A stretch of DNA of 64,000 bases from JANQQJ01 sp046290575 (GCA_046290575.1 JBKAGX010000006.1:62001-126000), one strand, 5' to 3'. Positions 24,101 to 33,181 are shown, numbered from the stretch's first letter. A program made the numbers and translations. Notes: generated by a model from the letters alone, not told the origin.

Positions 24101-24928
24101 CTATTCCGAGGCGGCCGCGGCCCTTTCCTTTCGGACCTTCATGATGATCTTGGAAAGTGTCTGATGCAACTGGTCATTGGCGGCAAGGACTTCTCCGGAC
24201 TGCATAGCCCGGTCGCGTCCGCTGTAGTCGGTGATGTAGCCGCCCGCTTCACGCACGATGATGTCGCCTGCGGCAAGGTCCCAGGGGTGCAGGTCAAGTT
24301 CCCAGAACCCCTCATAGCGGCCGGCTGCAACATAGGCGAGATCGAGCGCAGCCGCGCCGTAGCGCCTGATCCCCATGGTGCGCTTCATCATTTCCTCGAC
24401 GATGCCAAGGAACTCGCCATGGTCGCCGCGCCCGTGATGGGGCACGCCCGTACCCAGCACCGCCTGCGACATGTCGCTGCGCGACGAGACCCGCAGGCGA
24501 TTATCGTTCATGAAGGCGCCGCGGCCCCGTTCGGCCCAGAACATTTCGTCTTTGATAGGGTCAAAGATGACCCCGGCGACGATCTTGCCTTCCTGCTCCA
24601 GCCCGATGGAAATCGCGAAGTGCGGGATGCCGTGCAGAAAGTTCGTGGTGCCGTCCAGCGGGTCGACGATCCAGCGCTGGCTCTTGTCGTCGCCAACGCG
24701 TTCGCCCTGTTCTTCCAGCAGGAACCCGAAGTCAGGCCGTGCCTTGGAAAGCTCATAGAGAATTGTCTTCTCCGCCTTCATATCGGCGGTTGAGACGAAG
24801 TCCGACGGGCCTTTTTTTGAGACCTGCAACTGCTCGACCTCGCCGAAATCGCGCACAAGCCGCGGCGCGGCGCGCATGGCCGCATTGGCCATCACATTGA
24901 TGAGGGCGGATTTCAGGGCGCGGCTCAT
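24101..24928 (-). CDS. suhB: inositol monophosphatase family protein
   Basis: This 275-residue member of the IMPase/SuhB family, a Mg2+-dependent phosphatase, has metal-binding motifs LEEQGE, WIVDPLDGTTNFLHG and HPWDLAAGDIIVREAGG. Length is normal. It lies ten bases after efp on the same strand and upstream of the OmpA-like gene. Substrates may be inositol phosphates or other sugar phosphates; the SuhB role in rRNA antitermination known from E. coli cannot be judged here. Confidence 0.88.
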   Translation of the reverse strand: MSRALKSALINVMANAAMRAAPRLVRDFGEVEQLQVSKKGPSDFVSTADMKAEKTILYELSKARPDFGFLLEEQGERVGDDKSQRWIVDPLDGTTNFLHGIPHFAISIGLEQEGKIVAGVIFDPIKDEMFWAERGRGAFMNDNRLRVSSRSDMSQAVLGTGVPHHGRGDHGEFLGIVEEMMKRTMGIRRYGAAALDLAYVAAGRYEGFWELDLHPWDLAAGDIIVREAGGYITDYSGRDRAMQSGEVLAANDQLHQTLSKIIMKVRKERAAAASE

Positions 24929-24937
24929 GGTTTAAGC

Positions 24938-25498
24938 CTAGGCGCGTTCGGCATATTCGCCGTTTTCGGTGCGGACGATGACCTTGTCACCGATGGCGAT
25001 GAAAGGCGGCACATTGGTCCGCACACCATTTTCCAGCACAGCCGGTTTATAGGAGTTTGCGGCTGTCTGGCCTTTGATGACCGGTTCGGTCTCGGTGACC
25101 TCAAGCGTGACTTTTTCAGGTAACGCGACGCCCAGCGCGTCCTCTTCGTGGAATTCGATCTGCACTTCCATGCCATCCTGCAGATAAACCGCCTGTTCGC
25201 CGATCAGTGTTCGGTTCAGCTCCACCTGTTCATAATCTTCCATGTTCATGAAGGTCAGCTTGTCGTCATCGCCATAGAGATACTGATAAGGGCGTTGTTC
25301 CAGCCGTGCGCGCTCGACATTTTCTGAGGCGCGAAACCGCTCATTCAGCTTCGAGCCGTCTTTGAGGTTTTTCAGTTCGACCTGAAGATAGGCGCCGCCT
25401 TTGCCCGGCTGGGTATGCTCGGTCTTGACCGCGCGCCACAGGCCGCCCTTGTGTTCGATGACGTTGCCAATCTTGATGGCGTTGCCGTTGATCTTCAT
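24938..25498 (-). CDS. efp: translation elongation factor P
   Basis: This 186-residue EF-P relieves ribosome stalling at polyproline. It opens MKINGNAIKIGNVIEHKGGL and carries the loop GKGGAYLQVELKN with the modifiable Lys at the tip of domain I. Domains II and III follow (YLYGDDDKLTFMNMEDYEQ, ASKE-type C-terminal region). The Lys tip with flanking GKGG is the EpmA/EpmB-compatible type. It is the first gene of the efp-suhB-ompA-like-motAB-like row. Confidence 0.95.
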   Translation of the reverse strand: MKINGNAIKIGNVIEHKGGLWRAVKTEHTQPGKGGAYLQVELKNLKDGSKLNERFRASENVERARLEQRPYQYLYGDDDKLTFMNMEDYEQVELNRTLIGEQAVYLQDGMEVQIEFHEEDALGVALPEKVTLEVTETEPVIKGQTAANSYKPAVLENGVRTNVPPFIAIGDKVIVRTENGEYAERA

Positions 25499-25585
25499 GG
25501 CATCACATTCCGCTTAAATTGTCCGAGAGCGGCGCGGACTATAGGGTGAAGCGCGGGCGGCTGCAATGCCCGCGGATGCCTCCGC

Positions 25586-26074
25586 TCAGGTCCAGTCTTC
25601 GCTGGCCCAGAAGGGCAGGGGCAACAGCTCGGCGGCCTCATTGAGCGCGCCATCCAATTCCAGAATCTCGTCCCAATGGGAGACGATCAGACGATTCGGC
25701 GCGGCCTGCGGGCGAATTTTCAGCAGCTTCTCTGCGGCGTCGGTGGGCCGCATATGGCGAGCCATCAGACCCAATGCCACAGATGTCGAGCGGCTGATTC
25801 CCATGTAACAGTGAATCACGATGCGCCCGTCCTCGGGCACATCATCTGCCCAGCTGTGGATGCGGCGGATATCGTTAATGGTGGGGGCGTTGGGGTCGTT
25901 GCGATCATCTGTATCGCTGAAGTGCATATGCAGATGATGGCGCGGATGCAGATGATCGGGGGTTTCCACCCGCGTGCCGTGGTCGAGCATGGACAACAGA
26001 TGGGTGGCTGCAATCTCGTCCATGGCTTCGTGGACATCGTGCATGGCGCAGATGGAAAGTGCGGCAACCCGCAT
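25586..26074 (-). CDS. dual-specificity/tyrosine phosphatase-like protein
   Basis: This 162-residue protein has the phosphatase P-loop HCYMGISRS (C-x5-R, about residues 90-98), with general acid candidates in DDVPEDG upstream. It is a single domain without signal peptide, so cytoplasmic. The start follows GGGGGAATAAG and it lies four bases after thiE on the same strand. The target is unknown. Confidence 0.8.
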   Translation of the reverse strand: MRVAALSICAMHDVHEAMDEIAATHLLSMLDHGTRVETPDHLHPRHHLHMHFSDTDDRNDPNAPTINDIRRIHSWADDVPEDGRIVIHCYMGISRSTSVALGLMARHMRPTDAAEKLLKIRPQAAPNRLIVSHWDEILELDGALNEAAELLPLPFWASEDWT

Positions 26075-26078
26075 GATC

Positions 26079-26732
26079 TTATTCCCCCATTACCTGGTCG
26101 ATTACTGCATTAAAGCGACTCACAGCCTCTTTCGGGCCCTCAGCATAGTCCCAGACGCCGGCGGCGACGGCCAGAAAATCGGCGCCGGCTTCAATCAAGG
26201 GAGGGCAGTTTTCGATCGTGATGCCGCCAATGGCAACACAGGGCAGTTCCATCAGCTCTTGCCACCAGGTCAGCAAGTCCGGCTCTGCATGGAACTTCGG
26301 GGTCTTGGTGCTGCTGGCGTAGAATGCGCCAAAGGCAACGTAGTCTGCACCGCGCTCGCCCGCCTCCATCGCCAGATGCCGCGAGTTGTGGCAGGTGACG
26401 CCGATAATCTTATGGTCGCCCAGCAGCTCGCGGGCTTCGTCATAAGGTGTGTCCTGCTGGCCGATATGCACCCCGTCTGCGCCGACATCGGCAGCTATTC
26501 TGGCGTCATCGTTGATCAGCAACGCCACGTCGTAGGCTTGCGTAACGGGCATCAATGCTTCGGCGGCGGCAGCGACCACCTCCTTGCCTACGTCTTTAAG
26601 CCGCAACTGCAGGCAGGCCACATCACCGCCGTCGCATGCTGCGGCCAGCGTTTCAGAGAACGGCCCCACCTCAATGGAGGGCGGGGTAATCAGATAGAGC
26701 CGGGGGCGTTCGCGTTCGCCGGGATCCGTCAT
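26079..26732 (-). CDS. thiE: thiamine-phosphate synthase
   Basis: It joins HMP-pyrophosphate and thiazole phosphate to thiamine phosphate. The 217-residue TIM barrel shows RPRLYLITPP, QLRLKDVG, INDDARIAADVGADGVHIGQ, GVTCHNS and AIGGIT. ATG at 26732 follows GGGGGGAG, and an upstream in-frame ATG was rejected. Substitutions from the usual motifs (QLRLKDVG for QLRxK, FGAFYASSTK for GPxFPTxTK) suggest the ThiE-like subgroup. A separate thiD lies at 48829. Confidence 0.82.
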   Translation of the reverse strand: MTDPGERERPRLYLITPPSIEVGPFSETLAAACDGGDVACLQLRLKDVGKEVVAAAAEALMPVTQAYDVALLINDDARIAADVGADGVHIGQQDTPYDEARELLGDHKIIGVTCHNSRHLAMEAGERGADYVAFGAFYASSTKTPKFHAEPDLLTWWQELMELPCVAIGGITIENCPPLIEAGADFLAVAAGVWDYAEGPKEAVSRFNAVIDQVMGE

Positions 26733-26760
26733 CGGCACGCTCCCCCCAGCCGCTGGTGGC

Positions 26761-26822
26761 AAGCTTGTCGAAGTGCACGCGGCGATGCCCCGTTCTCCTT
26801 CGACAGGCTCAGGATGAACGGG
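26761..26822. repeat. interspersed palindromic repeat of alphaproteobacterial type
   Basis: AGCTTGTCGAAG (26762-26773) and CTTCGACAGGCT (26798-26809) form an imperfect inverted repeat, followed by CAGGATGAACGGG. The CCTTCGACAGGCTCAGGATGA core is a known high-copy intergenic element in many alphaproteobacteria. Between the convergent ends of no gene pair, it sits after fba and before thiE, where its hairpin may act as an mRNA 3' end. Confidence 0.6.
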
Positions 26823-26846
26823 TTACTTTTCATGAACAAGCAGCCC

Positions 26847-27869
26847 TTAGGCAGCCCGCTGTTCCGCGGAAGGTTCATATGAACCGGAGCGCGCCAGGCT
26901 GTTCATATGGGCGCGGTGTTTAAACGCAGCCTGCGCCTGCGGCACGTTTTCAGGCCGACCGCCCCAGGCTTGCAGTGCAGAGGCCTGCAGTGCGCGGCCA
27001 TAAGAGAACGACAGTTCCCAGGGCAGCGGTCCTTTGGCGTTCATGGCATTCAGATGGGCTGTCGCCTCTTCTTCCGACTGGCCGCCGGACAGGAAGCAGA
27101 TGCCGGGCACGGCGCTGGGCACCGTATGCTGGAAACAGGCGATGGTGCGTTCTGCGACTTCGTCAATCCCTGCCTGGGTCGGGCAATCAGTCCCGGAGAC
27201 GATCATGTTGGGCTTCAGGATGGTCCCTTCCAGCACGACACGCTGTTCAAAAAGCGCCTTATAGAGCGCCATCAGTGTGGCTTCGGTAACCTCCTGGCAG
27301 CGTTCGGCGGTGTGGTCGCCATCCATGATGACTTCCGGCTCAACGATGGGGACGATGCTGGCTTCCTGGCATAGCGCTGCATAGCGGGCGAGGGCATGCG
27401 TGTTGGTGTCGATGGCATAGGCGCTGGGCATACCGGCGCCGATATCGATCACCGCGCGCCATTTCGCAAACCGGGCACCGATCTCATAATATTCGGCCAA
27501 CCGCTCGCGCAGGCCGTCCAGGCCTTCGGTTACTTTTTCGCCGGGGGCCCCCGCCAGCGGCTTGGCACCGGCATCGACCTTGATGCCGGGGATGACGCCG
27601 GCGTCGTTCAGCACATCGACGAAAGGTGTGCCGTCTGCGGCCTTCTGGCGAATCGTTTCATCGAACAGAATCACGCCGCTGACGAAATCGCCGATGTCTT
27701 CGGTTCGGAACAGCAGCTCGCGATAGGCGCGGCGGCTATCCTCTGTCGACTCAACGTCAATACTGTCGAGCCGTTTCTTGATGGTCCCCGTGCTTTCATC
27801 GGCGGCCAAAATGCCCTTGCGCGGCGCCACCATGGCGTTTGCGACAGAGACGAGTTCATCCAGTGCCAT
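26847..27869 (-). CDS. fructose-bisphosphate aldolase, class I
   Basis: This 340-residue class I (Schiff-base) aldolase shows KGILAADESTGTIKKRL at the N-terminus, IVPIVEPEVIMDGDH, LEGTILKPNMIVSG (with the Schiff-base Lys) and the C-terminal YGRALQASALQAWGG. It interconverts fructose 1,6-bisphosphate with DHAP and glyceraldehyde 3-phosphate. It is last in the minus-strand row tkt-gap-pgk-fba, an alphaproteobacterial central-carbon cluster. The animal-like class I enzyme, rather than class II, is typical for part of this group. Confidence 0.92.
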   Translation of the reverse strand: MALDELVSVANAMVAPRKGILAADESTGTIKKRLDSIDVESTEDSRRAYRELLFRTEDIGDFVSGVILFDETIRQKAADGTPFVDVLNDAGVIPGIKVDAGAKPLAGAPGEKVTEGLDGLRERLAEYYEIGARFAKWRAVIDIGAGMPSAYAIDTNTHALARYAALCQEASIVPIVEPEVIMDGDHTAERCQEVTEATLMALYKALFEQRVVLEGTILKPNMIVSGTDCPTQAGIDEVAERTIACFQHTVPSAVPGICFLSGGQSEEEATAHLNAMNAKGPLPWELSFSYGRALQASALQAWGGRPENVPQAQAAFKHRAHMNSLARSGSYEPSAEQRAA

Positions 27870-27926
27870 CGGTCTTTCCTTCCAACCTGCAAATCTTCAC
27901 TCTGAGTCCAAATCAGGAGCGGGGGC

Positions 27927-29111
27927 CTATTTGGCCAACGCGCGCACCCCTGGCAGTTCTTTTCCTTCAAGCCATTCTAGGAATGCCCCGCCCGCTGTCG
28001 AGACATATGAAAATTGATCGGCGACGCCGGCATGATTAAGCGCGGCGACCGTGTCGCCGCCGCCCGCGACAGAAAGCAGTTTTCCTTCACCGGTCAGACG
28101 CGCGGCCTCCCGGGCAACGGCAACGGTTCCGCGGTCGAAGCCGGCGACTTCAAACGCGCCAAGCGGTCCGTTCCACAGCAATGTCCGGCACGTCGCCAGC
28201 GTCTCATTAAGCATGTCGACCGTCCGGGGGCCGATATCCAGGATCATGTCGTCGCCATCGACCTGGTCGAGTGACGCTTCGCGGGTGGGAACGTTGACTG
28301 CCAGTTCTTGTGCGACCACGGCATCGGTCGGCAGAATAATCTTGCAGCCGACGCTCTCGGCCTTCCAGGTGATCGCCAAGGCGGTGTCCGCCATACGCTT
28401 CTCACAAAGCGATGCGCCGACTTCTTTGCCCTGAGCAAACAGGAACGTATTCGCCATGCCGCCGCCGATGATTAACACGTCCACGCGCTCAACCAGGGCG
28501 CCCAGCACGTCGAGTTTGGTCGAGACTTTAGCGCCACCCACCAATGCGGCGACCGGTTTTTCAGGGGCGCCCAGCGCCTTTTCCAAGGCGTCGAGTTCGC
28601 GGGCCATGGCCAGTCCCGCTGCCGAGGGCAGCAAATGGGTGATGGCTTCCACACTGGCGTGCGCGCGGTGCGACACGGAAAAGGCGTCATTCACATAAGC
28701 ATCGGCGAGGGCGGCGAGTTGGGCCGCAAAGTCCCGATCGTTGGCTTCTTCGCCGGCGTGATAGCGGAGGTTTTGCAGCAAGGTGATGTCATTGCGGTTG
28801 ATCGCCTCACTGGCGGCGGGGCCGACGCAATCGGGCGCAAACCCGACCGGTGTCCCCACTAGGTCGGCCAGCGGTTGCGCGATCGGCTCCAACGAGGCTT
28901 CCGGCACCACCTGGCCCTTTGGCCGTCCGAAATGCGACAGCACGGCGACTTTCCCGCCTGCGTCCAGAATGGCCCTGATCGTCGGGACGACCGCTTGGAT
29001 GCGCGTGTCGTCGCTGACCGCGCCATTCTGCATGGGTACGTTCAGATCAGCGCGCACCAGAACGGTCTTGCCGTCAAGGTCCAGGTCGTCGAGGGTCCGG
29101 AAAGAGGACAT
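27927..29111 (-). CDS. pgk: phosphoglycerate kinase
   Basis: This 394-residue glycolytic kinase shows KTVLVRADLNVPMQNGAVSD, HFGRPKG, the hinge and nucleotide domain motifs (ALVGGAKVSTKLDVL, LIIGGGMANTFL) and SVAGGGDTVAALNHAG. It makes ATP from 1,3-bisphosphoglycerate in the cytoplasm. Its start lies 16 bases after gap and its end 57 bases before fba, so it is probably co-transcribed with both. Confidence 0.96.
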   Translation of the reverse strand: MSSFRTLDDLDLDGKTVLVRADLNVPMQNGAVSDDTRIQAVVPTIRAILDAGGKVAVLSHFGRPKGQVVPEASLEPIAQPLADLVGTPVGFAPDCVGPAASEAINRNDITLLQNLRYHAGEEANDRDFAAQLAALADAYVNDAFSVSHRAHASVEAITHLLPSAAGLAMARELDALEKALGAPEKPVAALVGGAKVSTKLDVLGALVERVDVLIIGGGMANTFLFAQGKEVGASLCEKRMADTALAITWKAESVGCKIILPTDAVVAQELAVNVPTREASLDQVDGDDMILDIGPRTVDMLNETLATCRTLLWNGPLGAFEVAGFDRGTVAVAREAARLTGEGKLLSVAGGGDTVAALNHAGVADQFSYVSTAGGAFLEWLEGKELPGVRALAK

Positions 29112-29127
29112 TGGCGAGCGGATCCCG

Positions 29128-30141
29128 TTAGATCAGGCCGGCCATGACCCTTGCGGTGTCGGACATCCGGTTCGAGAAGCCCCACTCATTGTCGTACCAG
29201 CTCAACACCCGCACCAGCGTGCCGCCGGTGACCTGGGTTTGGCTGAGGTCGAAGCTGGAGCTGGCGGGGTCGTGGTTGAAGTCGATCGACACACAGGGCT
29301 CGTCGACGGCGTTCAAGACGTGTCCCAGCGAATCATTGCCGCCTGCGGCCTTGCTCACGGCCTCGTTGATTTCTTCCACGCTGGTATCGCGCGATGCGAT
29401 GAATTTCAGATCGATCATGGAGACGTTGGGTGTGGGCACACGCACCGCGGTGCCGTCCAGTTTGCCGTCCAGTTCCGGCAGCACCAGCCCCACCGCGCGG
29501 GCGGCGCCGGTTGACGTCGGGATGATCGACATGGCCGCGGCCCGGGCGCGCCGCTTATCCTTGTGCAGCGTATCCACAAGGCTCTGGTCACCGGTATAGG
29601 CGTGGACGGTTGTCATGAAACCGGCTTCGATGCCGACGGCGTCGTTCAACACCTTGGCGACCGGGGCCAGGCAGTTGGTCGTGCACGACGCGTTGGAGAC
29701 GACCGTGTGGTCGCTGGTCAGCTTGGAATCGTTGACGCCATAAACGACCGTCAGATCAGCACCCGACGCAGGGGCGGAGACCAGCACGCGTTTGGCACCC
29801 GCATCCAGATGGGCACTTGCCTTGTCCTTGCTGGCGAAGATGCCGGTGCACTCAAAGGCAATGTCGACGTCCAGATCGCCCCAGGGCAACTTCGATGGAT
29901 CGCGCTCGGCGGTGACTGTAATCGGGCCATAGCCGACATCAATGGTGTCGCCGTTGACGATCACATCATTGGCCAGATTGCCGTGAACTGAATCGCGCTT
30001 CAGCAGAAACGCGTTATCATCGACCGATCCAAGATCGTTGATGCCGACAACCTGAATGTCGTCGCGGCCGTTTTCCAGAATGGCGCGCATCACAAGGCGC
30101 CCAATGCGGCCGAAGCCATTGATTCCAACCCGAACGGTCAT
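29128..30141 (-). CDS. gap: glyceraldehyde-3-phosphate dehydrogenase
   Basis: This 337-residue enzyme has the Rossmann motif GINGFGRIGRLVMRA, active site SNASCTTNCLAP with the catalytic Cys, the S-loop region and the C-terminal SWYDNEWGFSNRM. It oxidises glyceraldehyde 3-phosphate with NAD. Asp in position GINDLGS suggests NAD rather than NADP preference. It lies between tkt and pgk on the minus strand. Confidence 0.96.
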   Translation of the reverse strand: MTVRVGINGFGRIGRLVMRAILENGRDDIQVVGINDLGSVDDNAFLLKRDSVHGNLANDVIVNGDTIDVGYGPITVTAERDPSKLPWGDLDVDIAFECTGIFASKDKASAHLDAGAKRVLVSAPASGADLTVVYGVNDSKLTSDHTVVSNASCTTNCLAPVAKVLNDAVGIEAGFMTTVHAYTGDQSLVDTLHKDKRRARAAAMSIIPTSTGAARAVGLVLPELDGKLDGTAVRVPTPNVSMIDLKFIASRDTSVEEINEAVSKAAGGNDSLGHVLNAVDEPCVSIDFNHDPASSSFDLSQTQVTGGTLVRVLSWYDNEWGFSNRMSDTARVMAGLI

Positions 30142-30190
30142 TGCTGTTCTCCGTGTCCTTCGGTGACTTTATTGTTCTTGCGTTTTGGTC

Positions 30191-32197
30191 TTACAACCTG
30201 GCCTTGGCGGCGGCGATCACCGCGTCTGGCGTAATGCCGAAATGCTCATATAGAGCGCCCGCCGGCGCCGACGCGCCAAAACTCGACATACCGACAAAAG
30301 CACCCTCTGTGCCGATAAAGCGCTCCCAGCCCTGCTGCACCCCGGCCTCGACCGCAATGCAAACGGTGCCGTGCCCGAGGACCTGATCGCGATACGCTTG
30401 CGGCTGCCGTTCAAAGCTCTCGAAACACGGAACGGAAACGACCCGTGTGGGTATCCCGTCGGCCTGAAGCGCGTCGCGGGCCGTTGCGGCAAGCGAGACT
30501 TCCGAGCCAGATGCAAAGAGCGTTATCCGGGCATCACCATCCGCTGCGAGGAGCTCGTAGGCGCCCTTGGCGGACAGGTTTTCCGCGCTTTTGCTCAGCC
30601 GTTGCTGCGGCAGACCCTGACGGGTCAGCGCAATAATCGAGGGTGTGTCCGGTGTTTCAAGTGCAACCTGCCAGCACTCGGCTGTCTCCACCGCATCACA
30701 CGGGCGATAGACGTCCAGATTGGGCATCGCCCGCAGGCTGGAAACATGCTCAACCGGCTGGTGCGTCGGCCCGTCTTCACCCAGACCAATTGAATCATGG
30801 GTCATCACATAGATGACCCGCTGCTTCATCAGCGCCGACAGGCGGATCGAGGGGCGGCAATAGTCGGTGAAGACCAGGAAGGTGCCGCTATATGGAATCA
30901 GGCCACCGTGCAGCGCCATGCCATTCATCATTGCGGCCATCCCGTGCTCGCGGATGCCGTAATGGATGAAGGAGCCGGCGAAATCGCCCGGTGCCACAAT
31001 GCCCTGCTCTTTGGTCTTGGTATTGTTGGAGCCTGTCAAATCGGCTGATCCGCCGACGGTTTCAGGGACGGCGCCATTGATCACTTCCAGCACCATTTCA
31101 GAGGCTTTACGGGTTGCGACCTTGACCGGTTCGGCGACCAGGCCGTCGATGTAGTCGGCCATCGCGGTGTTCAACACAGCGGGCAGGTCACCGGCCATGC
31201 GGCGTGAAAACTCGGCGCGTTCATCAGCGTCAAGAGCGGCAAACCGTTGCTGCCAGGCGAGGTGTGCATCTGCACCACGGCTGCCGGCTGCGTTCCAGGC
31301 ATTAAGAATATGCTCGGGGATCACGAAGGGCTCATGCGCCCAGCCCAGCGCTTCGCGGGTCAAGGCGATTTCCTCATCCCCAAGCGGTGCGCCATGGGTT
31401 GAAGATGTGCCTTGTTTGTTCGGTGAGCCAAAGCCGATGATCGTGCGGCACGCGATCATTGACGGTTTGTCGCTGGCCTGCGCGGCTTCAATCGCTGCTG
31501 CAATGGCCTCGGGATCATGACCGTCGACCGACTGCGTATGCCAGCCTGCGGCTTCGAAGCGGCCGATCTGGTCTTCGCTGGTTGAGAGGCTGGTGGGTCC
31601 GTCGATCGAAATCTGGTTGTCGTCGAACAGCATGATCAGCTTCGACAGCTTCAGGTGCCCGGCGAAGGTGATCGCTTCCTGGCTGATGCCTTCCATCAGG
31701 CACCCGTCGCCCGCGATCACATAGGTCCGGTGGTCGACCACATCATCACCGAACCGGGCGTTGAGCAGCCGTTCAGCCAGCGCCATGCCAACCGCATTGC
31801 CGACACCCTGTCCCAGCGGGCCCGTGGTGGTTTCGATTCCGCCAGCTTCACCATATTCCGGGTGGCCTGCACAAGGGCTGCCGAGTTGACGGAAATTCTT
31901 GATGTCGTCCAGCGACACATCCGGATACCCCGTCAAATGCAGCAGCGAATAGAGCAGCATTGACCCATGACCGGCGGACAGCACGAAGCGGTCCCGGTCT
32001 GACCAATCTGGATCACTGGACTCAAATTTCAGATATTTGGTGAACAGCACTGTCGCGACATCGGCCATGCCCATCGGCATGCCCGGGTGGCCGGAATTGG
32101 CGCGCTGTACCGCGTCCATGGAAAGGGCGCGGATTGCATTGGCCATATCATTATGGCTAACAGCCGAGTTGGCCTCTGTGGCAGTATTGTCGCTCAT
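30191..32197 (-). CDS. tkt: transketolase
   Basis: This 668-residue thiamine-diphosphate enzyme of the pentose-phosphate pathway has motifs GHPGMPMGMAD, GHGSMLLYSLLHLTGY, the ThDP signature GDGCLMEGISQEA, and DSIGLGEDGPTHQP with the pyrimidine-domain glutamate nearby. ATG at 32197 follows GGGAGC. The open frame extends 145 codons upstream, but that part is low-complexity antisense to the DUF4164 gene and was rejected. It heads the minus-strand row tkt-gap-pgk-fba. Confidence 0.95.
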   Translation of the reverse strand: MSDNTATEANSAVSHNDMANAIRALSMDAVQRANSGHPGMPMGMADVATVLFTKYLKFESSDPDWSDRDRFVLSAGHGSMLLYSLLHLTGYPDVSLDDIKNFRQLGSPCAGHPEYGEAGGIETTTGPLGQGVGNAVGMALAERLLNARFGDDVVDHRTYVIAGDGCLMEGISQEAITFAGHLKLSKLIMLFDDNQISIDGPTSLSTSEDQIGRFEAAGWHTQSVDGHDPEAIAAAIEAAQASDKPSMIACRTIIGFGSPNKQGTSSTHGAPLGDEEIALTREALGWAHEPFVIPEHILNAWNAAGSRGADAHLAWQQRFAALDADERAEFSRRMAGDLPAVLNTAMADYIDGLVAEPVKVATRKASEMVLEVINGAVPETVGGSADLTGSNNTKTKEQGIVAPGDFAGSFIHYGIREHGMAAMMNGMALHGGLIPYSGTFLVFTDYCRPSIRLSALMKQRVIYVMTHDSIGLGEDGPTHQPVEHVSSLRAMPNLDVYRPCDAVETAECWQVALETPDTPSIIALTRQGLPQQRLSKSAENLSAKGAYELLAADGDARITLFASGSEVSLAATARDALQADGIPTRVVSVPCFESFERQPQAYRDQVLGHGTVCIAVEAGVQQGWERFIGTEGAFVGMSSFGASAPAGALYEHFGITPDAVIAAAKARL

Positions 32198-32336
32198 TGG
32201 GGGGCGTGCTCCCTGATGCAAGGGCAGGCATCCCCTGCGAATGCGCGCCACAATACAAGACGCCATCGGCAGGTCAACCGCCAACGGGGCGGATTTGGCG
32301 CTCTTCCACCTTCTCCTCGCGGCATGGGCTGTGACT

Positions 32337-32396
32337 CTGATTGAGAACCGTATTATAAGCCCTTGAACAACAGTCAAACCATTGGCAAACCATTGG
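32337..32396. promoter_or_regulatory. divergent promoter area of tkt and DUF4164 with a tandem repeat
   Basis: The 205-base gap between tkt and DUF4164 holds TATTATAAG (32351-32359), which reads TATAAT on the minus strand and may be the tkt -10, with a TTGACT 14 bases further upstream (short spacing). CAAACCATTGG occurs twice head to tail (32375-32385 and 32386-32396), directly before the DUF4164 start, and could be an operator. Confidence 0.35.
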
Positions 32397-32402
32397 CGGT
32401 CC

Positions 32403-32690
32403 ATGGCAGAAATTGACAGCGAAAGCGACGGCCTCGGCGCCGCAACGCAACGGCTTAAGGCCGCAGTGCAGCGCTTGCAGGCGGCGTTGTCGGACCGGGA
32501 CGCTGGCTCGGCAGAGGAACAGGCTGCCCTGCAGGCGGAGCTCGCGCATCTTCGGCACAAGAACGAATCGCTTAAACAACAGCTTGCCGCGGCCGAGGCG
32601 AAGCTACAGAGCGTGCAGTCGCGCCAGGCCAATGCAGCTGACCAGCTGGACGACGTGATCGGCCGTCTGCGCGACGTGCTGGCGGGATAG
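32403..32690 (+). CDS. DUF4164 coiled-coil protein
   Basis: This 95-residue protein is almost entirely coiled coil: heptads run from LGAATQRLKAAVQRLQAAL through LQAELAHLRHKNESLKQQLA to the end. It matches the alphaproteobacterial DUF4164 family that regularly precedes zapA. ATG at 32403 is taken as start; another ATG seven codons earlier is possible. A cell-division role is inferred only from its neighbour six bases downstream. Confidence 0.75.
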   Translation: MAEIDSESDGLGAATQRLKAAVQRLQAALSDRDAGSAEEQAALQAELAHLRHKNESLKQQLAAAEAKLQSVQSRQANAADQLDDVIGRLRDVLAG

Positions 32691-32696
32691 AATTTA

Positions 32697-32999
32697 ATGG
32701 CTCAGGTTACACTCACCGTAAACGGAACGCCCTATCAACTCGCCTGCAATGACGGCGAAGAAGAGCGGCTTCAGGATTTGGCGGCCATCGTCGATGAAAA
32801 GGTCTCAGAACTGGCAGAGTCTCTGGGGCGCGTCGGCGATGCCAAGCTGATGCTGATGGCGGCGTTGCTGCTGCTGGATGAAGTCAGCGACCAAACCGCT
32901 CAGGCAGCTGCCAAGGCCGAGGCCGATGCCGGCGCCGGAGACGTCGATGGGCTTGCTTCAGAGATTGAACGCATTGCAGCGGGCCTTGAAAGCGCCTAA
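32697..32999 (+). CDS. zapA: cell division protein ZapA
   Basis: This 100-residue FtsZ-ring stabiliser shows VTLTVNGTPYQLACNDGEEE, then LQDLAAIVDEKVSEL and LMLMAALLLLDEVSDQ, the alpha/beta head and coiled-coil stalk of ZapA. It acts as a tetramer crosslinking FtsZ filaments at mid-cell. The order zapA-6S RNA-fau is conserved across proteobacteria and supports both this call and the RNA. Confidence 0.92.
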   Translation: MAQVTLTVNGTPYQLACNDGEEERLQDLAAIVDEKVSELAESLGRVGDAKLMLMAALLLLDEVSDQTAQAAAKAEADAGAGDVDGLASEIERIAAGLESA

Positions 33000-33000
33000 A

Positions 33001-33145
33001 CACTTGGGTTGGTGGGTTCTGCCCCTCACGAAGACTAGCAAATTCCCTGGGGCTATAAACACCTCTTCGGGAGCTGTCCCTGACGGAATCGTGGTTTCGT
33101 TATACGGTGCCCACCTGTTTCAAACAGGCCACAGAGGAATTCAGA
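33001..33145 (+). ncRNA. ssrS: 6S RNA (approximate ends)
   Basis: The zapA-fau gap folds as a long broken hairpin: GGTGGG (33011-33016) pairs with CCCACC (33110-33115), CACGA (33027-33031) with TCGTG (33089-33093), and an inner stem closes on a CTCTTCGGGAG tip (33063-33073). The single-stranded middle gives the open-promoter-like bubble through which 6S RNA traps sigma-70 RNA polymerase. The position is the classical one. Ends are estimated. Confidence 0.7.
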
Positions 33146-33181
33146 TGTTCTCCGGCTGCGGCGGTCCCACCTGCACTTTCC

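Noticed and set aside
32198..32632. 145-codon N-terminal extension of transketolase
   Set aside because: Cys/Ser-rich antisense of DUF4164; the transketolase family starts at about MSDNT, with a ribosome-binding site there.
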